Source: Blastococcus sp. HT6-4 (GTDB taxonomy: Bacteria > Actinomycetota > Actinomycetes > Mycobacteriales > Geodermatophilaceae). Taken from it: DNA of 64,000 bases. The stretch lies in assembly GCF_039679125.1 (NCBI RefSeq), contig NZ_CP155551.1, positions 2,852,001 through 2,916,000 on the forward strand, given 5' to 3'. Positions 34,215 through 44,003 of the stretch are shown here, piece after piece. The number at the start of each line of letters is the position of its first letter. The stretch's first letter is position 1. The notes beneath the pieces were generated by a model. That model was not told the DNA's origin, made no database searches, and saw only the letters and a program-made list of their open reading frames with translations. A program made the translations under genes and the position numbers.

Positions 34215-35623
34215 GTGACCCCGCGCATGCACCGCTCCCACCGCGTGGCCGGCGCGCTCGTCGGCTCGGCCGTCGGCGACGCCCTCGGTGCACCGTTCGA
34301 GTTCGGACCGCCGGGTCGGTTCTCGGCCCGCTTCCCTTCCCCGCCCGTGGCGCGAAGACGGAGATGTGCGGCGGTGGCTCGCTGGGCTGGGAGCCGGGCG
34401 AGTTCACCGACGACACCCAGATGGCGCTGCTCGTAGCGACGTCGCTGGTCGAGCGTGGCGGGCTCGACGAGGCCGATGTCTTCGACCGGTTCCGCGCGTG
34501 GGCGGCCGCCGGGCCGCCGGACATCGGCAACCAGACCCGCGCCGTCCTCGGCTCCGGCCGGCCGTGGGACGTCGCCGCGGCCGAGCACTTCGCCCGCTCC
34601 GGGCACGCGGCCGGCAACGGCTCGCTCATGCGGACGACGCCCGCCGCCATCCGGTCCTCCCGGGAGGGGCGCCAGGCGACCATGGACGCCGCCCGGCGCA
34701 TCTCGGCGCTGACCCACGACGACCCGTCGGCGGGCGAGGGCTGCGCGATCTTCCACGAGCTGATGCGGGTGGCGCTGGACGGGGGGGACCCGCTGACGGC
34801 GATCCCGGCCGCGCTGGAGGCGGTGCCGCCCGAGCACCGTGAGCGGTGGGCGGCGGTGCTGGCGCCGGACTGGACGCCGGACCAGGCCACCGAGTCGAAC
34901 GGCGCGGTGTGGCCGACACTCGGCCAGGCGGTGTGGGCACTGCGGAACGGATGCGACTTCGCCGAGGTGCTGCGGCTGGGCATCGACCTGGGTGGCGACA
35001 CCGACACGGTGGCGTGCGTCGCCGGCGGACTGGCGGGTGCGGTGTATGGGATGGGCGGCATCCCGAGCCGGTGGGCGTCGGTGGTGCACGGCCGGGTGCC
35101 CGGCCACGGCGACAAGGTCTGGCGACTGTCCGACCTACAGCAGCTGGCGGCCGCTCTGGACGGCGGGGTGCAGCAGAACTACGACCCGGGCGTGATCCCG
35201 CGGATCGGCCCGACCGAGGTCCTGCCTGGCATCTGGGCCGGCAACCTGGACGGTGCCCGGTACAGCGACGAGGACTTCGCCGTCATCTCGCTGTGCCGGC
35301 TCGATGAGCCGTTCCCGCACCCGGTGCACCGGATGGCCTACATCGCCGATAACGACCACAACGCCGACCTCGACGTCATGCTCGCCGACGTCCTGGACGA
35401 CATGAAGGCGCTGCGCGACGAGGGACACCGGCTGCTGGTGCACTGCCACGGCGGCGCCTCGCGCACCGGGCTGGTGCTGCGCGGCTGGCTGGTGCGCGAG
35501 AAGGGGATGTCGGTTGAGGACGCCACGGCGCACGTCGCCGAGCGCTGGCCGCACCTGGGCCTCTGGAACGACAGCTTCACCGAGGCACTGAACCGCTTCG
35601 CCACGGGCGGCGCAGCGATGTAA
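34215..35623 (+). pseudogene. ADP-ribosylglycohydrolase/dual-specificity phosphatase fusion with a frameshift
   Basis: From the GTG at 34215 the frame reads VAGALVGSAVGDALGAPFEF and GPPGRFSARFP. Near 34350 coherent homology shifts frame to KTEMCGGGSLGWEPGEFTDD. The glycohydrolase part has the metal residues FTDDTQM and GGDTDTVACVAGG. From about 35200 a second domain carries the phosphatase loop HCHGGASRTG (CX5R). With one base restored the protein would be about 470 aa. The second frame alone could be translated from the ATG at 34364, but would lack the first metal-binding helix. Whether the shift is biological is unclear. Confidence 0.75.
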
Positions 35624-35639
35624 CTGGAAGGGGCAGTAC

Positions 35640-36200
35640 GACCTTCTTTGGCGCGGGCGCGGTCATGGCGGCGGCGACCGTCGTCGCCGCGGCGGACCAC
35701 GCGGTGCCGCGCCCCCCTCCGCCGGCGCGGGCCTTGAGCATGACGGCGCCGGTCTGTGCCAGCAGGCTGGCGACACCTCGACGTCCACCCCGGCCACCAC
35801 GCCCGCCAGCACGGGGATGCCGGCTTCTCCGCGCGCACCTTGTCACCGAGGGACACAGGACGGAGGCGCTCGGTCCAAGGAAGACGAGCGGAATCCAGCG
35901 TTTCCGGCCGGCGTCCTCGCCCGCCTCGGCAAGCTCGGAGCGCTCCGAGAGGAATCCGTAGCCGGGGCGGAGCAGGTCACAGCAGGTGGCGGTGGCCGCT
36001 GTTGCGCGCGCGACGGTGTCCAGGGAGGCGGCCGACGCAGTGCCGAGGAGGGTGTGGCGTTCGTCGGCGGCAGCCAGGTGCGAGGCGTCCGACTCGTCGG
36101 CGCCTGCCATGGCCGCGCTGACCATGCCCTCGGCCGCCGCGGCGCGGGCGATGCGTTCGGCGACGTCTCCGCCGTTGGCGATCAGTAGCGGTGAGAGTCG
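35640..36200 (-). pseudogene. Decayed biotin-carboxylase fragment
   Basis: The minus strand reads LLIANGGDVAERIARAAAAE, ASHLAAADE, LLRPGYGFLSE and GAVMLKARAGGGGRG, colinear with the first 180 residues of the carboxylase at 4072-7275 (LLIANRGEIAVRIARA, ASHLAAADE, LIHPGYGFLSE, GAVMLKARHGGGGRA). RGE has become GGD, the middle is scrambled and the gene stops abruptly, with no biotinyl or transferase part. It is a dead fragment of a relative of that gene rather than a fresh copy. Confidence 0.8.
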
Positions 36201-36546
36201 TCCACCGCGCGTGCTTGCACGGCTTGGCCGCTTGCCCGTGGCGGCGGTCACGCATGGCCGGACGCATCGTCGCCGTCCGGTGCGCCGCCGTCCCACACCT
36301 CACCCGCTGCAGCAAAGGCGTGGCCGTGGGAGGTAGTGCTGGCAGTCAAGTCATCGTGCGGTTGTCCGCGTTGAGGCAGCACCAGAGGACGGGCGTCGGA
36401 CCCCCACAAACACCCTGCTGGTCCTCCTGACCCCCGGACGGCTAGCCACCCCGGCAAGTACCCCGGATACGCTCACATCCGGTCAGAAACCGCGCCACGC
36501 AGCAGGATGCTGAACGCCGCAGGGGGTCCGCATAGAAGATGGGCTC
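36201..36546. other. Left edge of the defence island, no gene seen
   Basis: About 350 bp between the carboxylase remnant and mcrB. No ORF with recognisable content, no tRNA and no direct repeat that would mark an attachment site was found. GAAGAT six bases before the mcrB GTG may be its -10 box. Confidence 0.4.
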
Positions 36547-38793
36547 GTGAAGGACGAGCAATCTCACGACATCGGGGACATCGCCCTTGCCGCATCGCGC
36601 CCAGCTCCGGACATGGACATCGCGCACGAGGTCTCCGAGGTCATCGCCCACATGCTCGGCGACGGCCGCTCGGTCATCGACCCGGCCACGACGATCTGGA
36701 CGGCAGAGACGGCCGAGGACCTTCGGCGCAGGATCGGGGACAACCCCATCCTCGGCAAAGGCGCAGGGCAGTGGGAGAAACTCGACCAGCAACTGGAAGG
36801 CGCATCGCGTGCCGTCGTGCTGCTTGCAGCAGAGCTCGTCTTCCTGCGCGAGCATCCCCTGCGCTCCGCCTTGCCAGAGACCCGCAAAGCGCATGTCGAA
36901 CGGGTACTCGAGCACTGCGACTCCCCCGTGGCGATCCCCGCATCGATGGAGGAGTGGCTCGCCCGTCCCGCCGGTACTGCGGGATTTGAGCCAGGCAGCT
37001 GGTACAACGGCGCCCTGTGGCGGCACGTCATCTGGGCCGCGACATTCGTGCGCACATGGAACGAACTGCCCGAAAGCGCTCGGGACGCCGCCCGGCGCGA
37101 CCCATGGGAACTGCAGCGAGCCATGCTCGCCGCTGGCGACGACCGCTCAGATATCCGCAACGCGCTGCAGTTCCTCGCCCGCCCCGAAACGTTCGAGCCC
37201 ATCTCGTCGACCGGCATGAAGTTGCGAATCCGAGCAGCCCTCGCGGACCGGATCGACGGCGAGACCGGCAACAGCCCAGAATCGATCGACCGAGATCTTC
37301 TCGCGATCCGCGCCACCTTGGCCAAGGAGATCGACAGTCCGTTCCACTTCTGGTCCCCTGGTGTGCGCGAGCTGTGGGACGCCCCCGGCGCCGACACGGG
37401 TGCGGCCGGGGACGACAAGACCGGTTCGGACGAGCCCCGGCCTCGCCACTACTGGCTCTACTCTCCGGGGCCACAGGCATCTGAATGGAACGAGTTCTCG
37501 ACCAACCGCATCATGGCCATCGGGTGGGACGAGCTCGGCGACCTCGCCGGCTACCAGAACCGGGAGTCGATCCGCCAGGCCCTCACCGTCGAGGGCTCCG
37601 GCGGATCTATGAGAAACGACGTGCTGGGCCTCTGGGAGTTCCAGAACGAGATGGCGATCGGCGACGTCGTCTACGCCAAGCGCGGCAGGCGGGAGATCGT
37701 CGGCCGCGGAGAGATCACCTCCGACGCACGATTTGAGCCAGACCGCGACCAGTACCGTCACGTTCGCTCGGTCCAGTGGACCCACACCGGCGCGTGGGAG
37801 CATCCGGGAGACGCGCCGACGAAGACACTCACCGACGTCACGTCGTACCGGGATTACGTCGAGAAGCTCGAGGCCCTTTTCGCCGACGACGAGGCCGCTG
37901 AGGTGACCGACGAGCTGGTGACGCCGGCACCGGTCTACGACCAGGCCGCCTTCCTCGAGGAGGTCTACCTCGCTGAGGTCGACTACGACAGGTTGAAGGC
38001 CCTCGTGCTGCGAAAGAAGAACGTCATCCTCGCCGGCCCTCCCGGCGTCGGCAAGACGTACGCTGCCAAACGCCTCGCCTACTCGATCATGGGCGCAAAG
38101 GATCCAAGCCGAGTTCAGATGGTCCAATTCCATCAGAGCTATTCGTACGAGGACTTCATGATGGGCTACCGCCCCACGGAGTCCGGCGGGTTCACACTCA
38201 CCGAAGGCCCGTTCTACCGGTTCTGCGAGCAGGCGCGGAAGGACGACGCCGACCGGCCGTACTTCTTCATCGTCGACGAGATCAATCGCGGCAACATCTC
38301 CAAGATATTCGGCGAGCTACTCATGCTGATCGAGGCGGACAAGCGCGGCCAGGATCTGAGGCTCCTCTACAAGAACGAAACCTTCTCCGTCCCGGCGAAC
38401 GTCCACATCATCGGCATGATGAACACGGCTGACCGCAGCCTCGCCGTTCTGGACTACGCATTGCGCCGACGCTTCGGCTTCTTCGAGATGACTCCGGGTT
38501 TCGACTCGACCGGATTCATCCACTGGCAGCAGTCGGCCGACAGCCCCAGCCTCGACCGCCTCGTCTCCGTCGTCATCAACCTGAACAAGGCCATCGCCGC
38601 CGACCCCGCGCTCGGTGGAGGATTCGCCATCGGACACAGCTTCCTCTGCCGACCCGCGGATGGCGATGCCGACGACGCGTGGCTGTACTCCGTCGTCGAG
38701 GATGAACTCGTTCCACTGCTCGACGAGTATTGGTTCGACGAACCACAGACTGCTGCGGACTGGGCGACCAAACTACGCGATGCCGTCGCATGA
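36547..38793 (+). CDS. mcrB: McrB-type GTP-dependent restriction subunit with EVE-like domain
   Basis: 748 aa. Residues 1-290 are an unassigned helical region. Residues about 300-460 form an EVE/YTH-like module (HYWLYSPGPQASEWNEF, RIMAIGWDELGDLAGYQ, RREIVGRGEITSDARFEP) expected to read a modified base. The AAA+ GTPase follows: Walker A AGPPGVGKTYAAKR (around 496), Walker B YFFIVDEINRGNISKIFGE (around 573) and the McrB signature MNTADRSLAVLDYALRRRF (around 624). McrB translocates on modified DNA and recruits McrC to cut. The stop overlaps the mcrC start (ATGA). GTG start, probably leaderless. Confidence 0.93.
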   Translation: MKDEQSHDIGDIALAASRPAPDMDIAHEVSEVIAHMLGDGRSVIDPATTIWTAETAEDLRRRIGDNPILGKGAGQWEKLDQQLEGASRAVVLLAAELVFLREHPLRSALPETRKAHVERVLEHCDSPVAIPASMEEWLARPAGTAGFEPGSWYNGALWRHVIWAATFVRTWNELPESARDAARRDPWELQRAMLAAGDDRSDIRNALQFLARPETFEPISSTGMKLRIRAALADRIDGETGNSPESIDRDLLAIRATLAKEIDSPFHFWSPGVRELWDAPGADTGAAGDDKTGSDEPRPRHYWLYSPGPQASEWNEFSTNRIMAIGWDELGDLAGYQNRESIRQALTVEGSGGSMRNDVLGLWEFQNEMAIGDVVYAKRGRREIVGRGEITSDARFEPDRDQYRHVRSVQWTHTGAWEHPGDAPTKTLTDVTSYRDYVEKLEALFADDEAAEVTDELVTPAPVYDQAAFLEEVYLAEVDYDRLKALVLRKKNVILAGPPGVGKTYAAKRLAYSIMGAKDPSRVQMVQFHQSYSYEDFMMGYRPTESGGFTLTEGPFYRFCEQARKDDADRPYFFIVDEINRGNISKIFGELLMLIEADKRGQDLRLLYKNETFSVPANVHIIGMMNTADRSLAVLDYALRRRFGFFEMTPGFDSTGFIHWQQSADSPSLDRLVSVVINLNKAIAADPALGGGFAIGHSFLCRPADGDADDAWLYSVVEDELVPLLDEYWFDEPQTAADWATKLRDAVA

Positions 38794-39842
38794 TCGACCG
38801 GACGATCGCCATCCATAACGTTTACGTGATGCTGGCGTACGCGTTCAGGGCAATTCGAAGCCCAGGCACCGGCCGGATCGCCACCGAGCGGTTCGACCAC
38901 CTCCACGACCTGCTCGCGGAGGTCCTCGTCCGCGGCGCCGGAACACAGGTCAAGCGCGGGCTCCACCACGACTACCTCCACCGGAGCGACGAGCTCACCA
39001 CGGTTCGCGGACGTATCGATGTCGCCCGCTCCGTCGCAGCCCGCTCAACAACCCGCGGGCGGCTTGTGTGCGCCTTCGACGATTACGAGCCCGACACGCC
39101 GCACAACCAGGCACTGAAGTCCGTCATCGTGCTCCTCATCCGCCACGGCACGGTCACGCCGCAGCGGAAGACCGCACTTCGCCGGCTCCTTCCCTACCTC
39201 GATGCCGTGACACTCGTCGCGCCGACGTCGATCCGCTGGGACAGGCTCACCTACCACCGCGCCAATTCTTCCTACCGGCTTCTGCTTGGTGTCTGCGAAC
39301 TCGTCGTCCGCGGGCTCCTGCCCACAGAGGAGGCCGGATCCACCAAGCTCGCGTCGTGGTTCGCAGACGACACCATGAGCAGTCTCTACGAACGGTTCCT
39401 GCGGGAGTACTTCGCCTTTCATCACCCCGACTTCTCCCCTGGGGCGTCCACCGTCGCCTGGGATCTCGACGAGCCGAGCGTCGTCGGCAGGCAACAACTG
39501 CCCGTGATGCGCACCGACGTGATGCTCCGACGGGGGAAGCGCACCCTGATCATCGACGCGAAGTACTACGGGAGCTCCATGCAGGTCACCCCGTGGGGAA
39601 AGGCGACCGTCCATTCCGCGAACCTGTACCAGATACTGGCCTACGTCAAAAATGAGGACGTGAACCGCGACGGCTCCGTCGGCGGCATGCTTCTTTACGC
39701 CCGGACTGACGCGGCGGAGCAGCCCAACGTCGATGTCGTGGTCCAGGGCAACCGGATAGGCGCACGGACTCTCGATCTCAACCGACCCTGGAGAGAACTC
39801 GCCGCACAACTCGAGGACGCCTGCAGCTGGCTCGACGCCTGA
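38790..39842 (+). CDS. mcrC: McrC endonuclease subunit
   Basis: 350 aa. The N-terminal part is the McrC helical/beta domain (IHNVYVMLAYAFRAIRSPGT, LTTVRGRIDVARSVA). The C-terminal PD-(D/E)xK nuclease has MRTDVMLRRGKRTLIIDAKYY (Asp and D-x-K, around 240-258), then a helix, GKATVHSANLYQILAYV. It is the nuclease partner of McrB; together they cut DNA carrying modified cytosines. Start overlaps the mcrB stop, indicating coupled translation in one operon. Confidence 0.92.
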   Translation: MIDRTIAIHNVYVMLAYAFRAIRSPGTGRIATERFDHLHDLLAEVLVRGAGTQVKRGLHHDYLHRSDELTTVRGRIDVARSVAARSTTRGRLVCAFDDYEPDTPHNQALKSVIVLLIRHGTVTPQRKTALRRLLPYLDAVTLVAPTSIRWDRLTYHRANSSYRLLLGVCELVVRGLLPTEEAGSTKLASWFADDTMSSLYERFLREYFAFHHPDFSPGASTVAWDLDEPSVVGRQQLPVMRTDVMLRRGKRTLIIDAKYYGSSMQVTPWGKATVHSANLYQILAYVKNEDVNRDGSVGGMLLYARTDAAEQPNVDVVVQGNRIGARTLDLNRPWRELAAQLEDACSWLDA

Positions 39843-39851
39843 CGCTCGGCC

Positions 39852-40286
39852 ATGACAAAGGAACCAACGCTCGGGACATCTTCAGTCGCCGGAATGCAGA
39901 CCCAGCACTCTCGAGGCTTGCTCAGCGCTACGAGCACTCGCAGGGGTCCGGCACCCGAGTCGCGACGCGCTACAGCTGGGCGCTTACTCGCTACGGAAAT
40001 CAGGACCGAGCTCAGGCGTGTCGGATCTGGCTCGCGGAAGGCCTTCGTCGCCGGCGAACAGAAGCTGTCCCGCTGGATGTCCGAGCACGCCTACGTGAGC
40101 TTCCTTCCGCACGAGCGTCCGTGAGAACTCGAGGATCAGCTGATTGAGCTGCTGGACCTGCCATTGAACCTGGACGGCAACAAGCACAACGCCCTTCATG
40201 CGCACCTCACTGAAGTCCGCAAGCTGGCGGTGACCGCAGCCAACTTGCTTCCGGTCGTCGCGAATCCGGGAGTCGGCGGTCGCTGA
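39852..40286 (+). pseudogene. GIY-YIG-nuclease-type remnant with an internal stop
   Basis: The frame from 39852 contains LLATEIRTELRRVGSGSRKA, QKLSRWMSEHAYVSFLPHER, then P, TGA (40122-40124) and, in the same frame, ELEDQLIELLDLPLNLDGNK, NALHAHLTEVRKLAVTAANL and PVVANPGVGG to TGA at 40286. In GIY-YIG family proteins, as I recall them, the corresponding junction is P-W-x-x-E, so TGA probably replaces a TGG. The N-terminal catalytic GIY-YIG strands are missing. It sits between mcrC and the helicase gene, a typical site of turnover in defence islands. Confidence 0.65.
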
Positions 40287-40339
40287 GCGAGTGGTCGTGG
40301 ACGGAGCTTGGCTTCGCGTCGCATCGCACAGTAGCGCAA

Positions 40340-43300
40340 GTGTCCGATTACTTTCTGCCCATGACGGACGTGCGACCCGGGCTGTACGAACACCTGCTCA
40401 CCGACCGGATGAGCAAGGACCTTGCCGGGACGACGCCCGACCTCGTTCAGCTTGGTGGGCTTGACCCAGCGGACGCGCACGAGACCCTGACTCGCCACAT
40501 CACGCAGCTCGCCAGTCGCGCTCTGCGGGCAGCCGGTGGCAGCGACGCAGCGGCCATCCGTCGCCAGGTCGAACTGACCAACCGGATGATCGCCGCAATC
40601 GGTGAGCTCGCACCCGATGCGACAGACATGGACGATGCGGTCGCGGATCCGGCCCGCACCCTATTGGCAATCGCTCCGCCGAGCGTCGTCCCGGGACCAT
40701 CGAAATTTCCTGAACGCCCCGCCGTCCCCCTGTCGTTGAGCGCGCTGCTGGTGAACGGTCGCGGTCAGCCGCGCATCGGCTCCGAAGTGACGCGCGAGCT
40801 GGCGTCCGCCAACGACGTCGACCTGCTCTGCGCCTTCATCAAGTGGCAGGGCCTCCGCGTCCTGGAGAAGGCGCTACTCGGCCTCCGCAAGCGTGGCGGT
40901 CGGATGCGTGTCATTACGACGACCTACATGGGAGCTACCGACCAGCGCGCCCTCGACCGCCTCGTCGAGTTGGGCGCCGACGTCAAGATTTCCTACGAGA
41001 CGCGAACGACGCGACTCCACGCCAAGGCATGGCTGTTTCGCCGGGCGACCGGGATGTCGACAGCGTACGTCGGCTCATCGAACATGTCGCGGACGGCGCT
41101 AACAGACGGCCTGGAGTGGAACGTTCGTCTCTCGAGCGTCGAGCAGGCACACCTCCTGGAGACCTTCGCCGAAACGTTCGACAGCTACTGGGCTGACCCG
41201 TCGTTCGCGGCGTACGAGCCGGCGCGGGACGGCGACCGGCTCCGCGAGGCACTCAGCGCCGAGCGCGGAGGTCCCTCCGATCTGCCCATTGAGATCACCT
41301 CGCTCGACGTTCGGCCGTATGGCTACCAGCGAGAAATCCTCGACGAGCTTCAGGCCCAACGGACCATTCACAACCGATGGCGCAACCTCGTCGTGATGGC
41401 AACCGGTACGGGGAAGACCGTGGTGTCGGCCCTCGACTACAAGCGTTTGCGGAATGCGGGAACCGTCGACCGGATCCTCTTCATCGCGCACCGGGAGGAG
41501 CTGCTGGTTCAAAGCCTGTCCACGTTCCGGCACGTGCTCAGACAGGGCGACTTCGGCGAGCTCTATGTCGGCGGTGCGCGTCCGCGCGAGTGGCGCCACG
41601 TGTTCGGGTCCGTTCAGTCCTTGACTCAGCTAGACCTCGCCGAGCTGGACCCTGCGCACTTCGACCTCGTGGTCGTAGACGAGTTTCACCACGCGATGGC
41701 CGCCACATACCGCCGGCTCCTTGAGCACCTCACGCCCAAGGTGCTGGTGGGTCTGACCGCCACTCCCGAGCGGACTGACGGCGCCGACGTCCGGGAGTGG
41801 TTCGACGGCCGCACAGCGGTGGAGTTGCGGCTCTGGGAAGCGCTGGAGCAGGGACTGCTGGCACCGTTCCAGTACTTCGGCCTTCACGACAACGTGGCTC
41901 TTGACCAGGTCCGCTGGAAGCGCGGCCGCGGCTACGACATCACCGAACTCACCAACGTCTACACCGGTGACGACCACCGCGTGCGGCTCATCCTTCAGGC
42001 GGTGCACGACAAGGTGGAGAGCCCCGGCAGCATGCGCGCCCTGGGGTTCTGCGTGAGCATCCAGCACGCCGAGTTCATGGCCCAGCGCTTCAGCGCATCT
42101 GGCATCCCCAGCCAGGCAATCACCTCGCAAACCCCGCGAGAAGAGCGCGCAGCTGCGTTGGCCGCCCTGCGGGATCGCACGGTCAACGTGCTCTTCACGG
42201 TCGACCTCTTCAATGAGGGCCTCGACATCCCGGCTGTCGACACAGTGCTCTTTCTCCGACCGACGGAGAGCGCCACGGTGTTTCTGCAGCAGTTGGGACG
42301 AGGCCTGCGACTGGCCGAGGACAAGGCATGCCTCACCGTCCTGGACTTCATCGGTGCTCAGCACAAGGAGTTCCGTTTCGACCTGCGCTTCCGGGCACTG
42401 ACCGGCAGCTCACGTCGCGGACTACAGCGAGACGTCCAGCAAGGATTTCCAACCTTGCCGGCCGGCTGCCACATCGAGCTCGACCGGGTCGCTCAGCAGA
42501 TCGTGCTGGACAACATCAGGCAGTCGCTGAACGTCTCGTGGAAGGGACTGACCGCCGAGGCGCGCAGCCTTGAGCGGCCGACGATGGCCGAGTTCCTTGA
42601 CGAAGCTGGCATCGAGCTTGAGGACCTGTACCGAGGCAACGGCCGGAGCTGGCTGGATCTGAAACGAGCGGCCGGCTGGGACGTCAGCCCGATGGGTCCG
42701 GACGACGACGCGCTGGGGGCCGCTCTTGGCCGCATGCTGCACGTGGACGACCTTGAGCGTCTGCGGTTCTTTCACGCTGTAACGGAATCCGCCGACCTCG
42801 CAGACACAGACCGGGTGCGTCGCCTCGCGGCGATGCTGCACTTCTCCCTCTTCGACGCTCGGACACCCTTCAGCAGCATGGAGGCCAGCCTCGCCCGGCT
42901 CCTGGCGAACCGAGGTCGAACGGCAGAACTGCGCGAGCTCAGCGGGGTCCTCCATGACCGCATCCATCGCGTCGCGCCAGCCCTGGAGATTGCGGGCCCA
43001 CGTCCGCTGCATGTTCACGCTAGATATAGCCGCAATGAAGCGCTGGCGGCCTTCGGAATGGAGAACCTCAACGGCACGTTCGGCTCGGGAGTGCGCTGGG
43101 TGCCGGGCGACCAGGCCGACGTCTTCTTCGTGACGCTGGTGAAGTCAGAGGCGCACTTCTCCCCCACAACGATGTATGCGGACCACGCCATCTCACCGAA
43201 CGTGTTCCAGTGGGAGTCTCAGAGCACGACGGCTGAGAGTTCCCCGACCGGCCAGCGCTACATCAAGCACTGCGAGTTGGGCTCGTCGGTGCACCTCTTC

Positions 43301-43465
43301 GTCCGCGAGACGAAGACGGCTGACGGAACGCTCGGCACGCCCCCGTACTTGTACGCCGGCCCGATGTCTTACCTCTCCCACACCGGCGAACGTCCGATGC
43401 GCATCCTCTGGCAGTTGGAGCATGCTCTTCCCGCTGATGTGTTTCACGCTGCAAAGATTGCCTAA
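40340..43465 (+). CDS. PLD nuclease / SF2 helicase / DUF3427 fusion protein
   Basis: 1041 aa. Residues 150-330 form a phospholipase-D-type nuclease with one HxK motif, RLHAKAWLFR (around 224), and the conserved strand AYVGSSNMSRTAL. The SF2 helicase has Walker A VMATGTGKTVVS (around 353), motif II VVDEFHHAMA (around 444), motif III GLTATPER and motif VI QQLGRGLRLAEDK. The DUF3427 region follows from about 640 to the end (MLHFSLFDARTPFSSMEASL, FGSGVRWVPGDQADVFFVT, QRYIKHCELGSSVHLFVRE). This fusion is common in defence islands, but its mechanism is not known to me. GTG at 40340; the ATG at 40361 is an alternative start. Confidence 0.9.
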   Translation: MSDYFLPMTDVRPGLYEHLLTDRMSKDLAGTTPDLVQLGGLDPADAHETLTRHITQLASRALRAAGGSDAAAIRRQVELTNRMIAAIGELAPDATDMDDAVADPARTLLAIAPPSVVPGPSKFPERPAVPLSLSALLVNGRGQPRIGSEVTRELASANDVDLLCAFIKWQGLRVLEKALLGLRKRGGRMRVITTTYMGATDQRALDRLVELGADVKISYETRTTRLHAKAWLFRRATGMSTAYVGSSNMSRTALTDGLEWNVRLSSVEQAHLLETFAETFDSYWADPSFAAYEPARDGDRLREALSAERGGPSDLPIEITSLDVRPYGYQREILDELQAQRTIHNRWRNLVVMATGTGKTVVSALDYKRLRNAGTVDRILFIAHREELLVQSLSTFRHVLRQGDFGELYVGGARPREWRHVFGSVQSLTQLDLAELDPAHFDLVVVDEFHHAMAATYRRLLEHLTPKVLVGLTATPERTDGADVREWFDGRTAVELRLWEALEQGLLAPFQYFGLHDNVALDQVRWKRGRGYDITELTNVYTGDDHRVRLILQAVHDKVESPGSMRALGFCVSIQHAEFMAQRFSASGIPSQAITSQTPREERAAALAALRDRTVNVLFTVDLFNEGLDIPAVDTVLFLRPTESATVFLQQLGRGLRLAEDKACLTVLDFIGAQHKEFRFDLRFRALTGSSRRGLQRDVQQGFPTLPAGCHIELDRVAQQIVLDNIRQSLNVSWKGLTAEARSLERPTMAEFLDEAGIELEDLYRGNGRSWLDLKRAAGWDVSPMGPDDDALGAALGRMLHVDDLERLRFFHAVTESADLADTDRVRRLAAMLHFSLFDARTPFSSMEASLARLLANRGRTAELRELSGVLHDRIHRVAPALEIAGPRPLHVHARYSRNEALAAFGMENLNGTFGSGVRWVPGDQADVFFVTLVKSEAHFSPTTMYADHAISPNVFQWESQSTTAESSPTGQRYIKHCELGSSVHLFVRETKTADGTLGTPPYLYAGPMSYLSHTGERPMRILWQLEHALPADVFHAAKIA

Positions 43466-43495
43466 GGGCGACCCCCTGATGTCAGCGGTCACTCC

Positions 43496-43735
43496 TTAGC
43501 CCCTGGCCGTCTTGACGGCCAGGGGTGGCGTTGACGTAGAGGCCGTCTGCTGCACCGGCACGTGAGGCGTCTCGGACGCCGTTGCAGCTGCCCCCTCGGA
43601 GATCGCCGCAGCGAGACGCCTGAACCAATCGAGGTGACGCAGCAACGTGGCGAGTGCCGACTCGGAGACAGTTAGGTCAATGTGGGACCCCCGGCGCGTC
43701 GACACCTTCGCGATAGGGATGTTCACGCCAGGCAC
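43496..43735 (-). CDS. Small protein of unknown function
   Basis: 79 aa from a GTG. The first 50 residues look like a genuine folded segment (VNIPIAKVSTRRGSHIDLTV, LATLLRHLDWFRRLAAAI); the C-terminus is low-complexity and is encoded partly by the hairpin at 43500-43525. It follows a second small ORF by five bases on the same strand. No family recognised. Confidence 0.45.
   Translation of the reverse strand: MPGVNIPIAKVSTRRGSHIDLTVSESALATLLRHLDWFRRLAAAISEGAAATASETPHVPVQQTASTSTPPLAVKTARG
43500..43525. terminator. Hairpin terminator between convergent units
   Basis: CCCCTGGCCGT and ACGGCCAGGGG are perfect 11-bp arms with loop CTTG. It lies 35 bp after the helicase stop and at the 3' end of the small minus-strand ORF, so it can end transcription from both sides. 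Confidence 0.7.
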
Positions 43736-43740
43736 CGCAG

Positions 43741-43989
43741 TTAGGGGCGGTGGAACTGATCCCGCAGCTCAACCTCGGTGCCCAGGTCCAGCAGGCGCAC
43801 GTCTGACCTGGAAGGCTTTCCGGATGCTCGGCGGAGTTTCACGGCGATAGCACGGTCGAACGAGTCGTAGGTCTGGCGCACACGGCGCGGCCGCGTCTCT
43901 GTAGAGCACCGCCCGATCACGAGGCCAGGCCCCGGGCATCGACAACCGACGAGGAGGCCTGTAGCCGGCGCCACGCAGACTCGTCCCAT
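43741..43989 (-). CDS. Small ORF of unknown function
   Basis: 82 aa with a basic C-terminal half (TYDSFDRAIAVKLRRASGKP, RLLDLGTEVELRDQFHRP) and a Cys-containing N-terminus. It is placed between the methyltransferase gene (stop at 44004) and the 79-aa ORF on the same strand, so the three may form an operon. No family recognised; coding status is uncertain. Confidence 0.35.
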   Translation of the reverse strand: MGRVCVAPATGLLVGCRCPGPGLVIGRCSTETRPRRVRQTYDSFDRAIAVKLRRASGKPSRSDVRLLDLGTEVELRDQFHRP

Positions 43990-44003
43990 GGCGTGTAGGG
44001 CAG

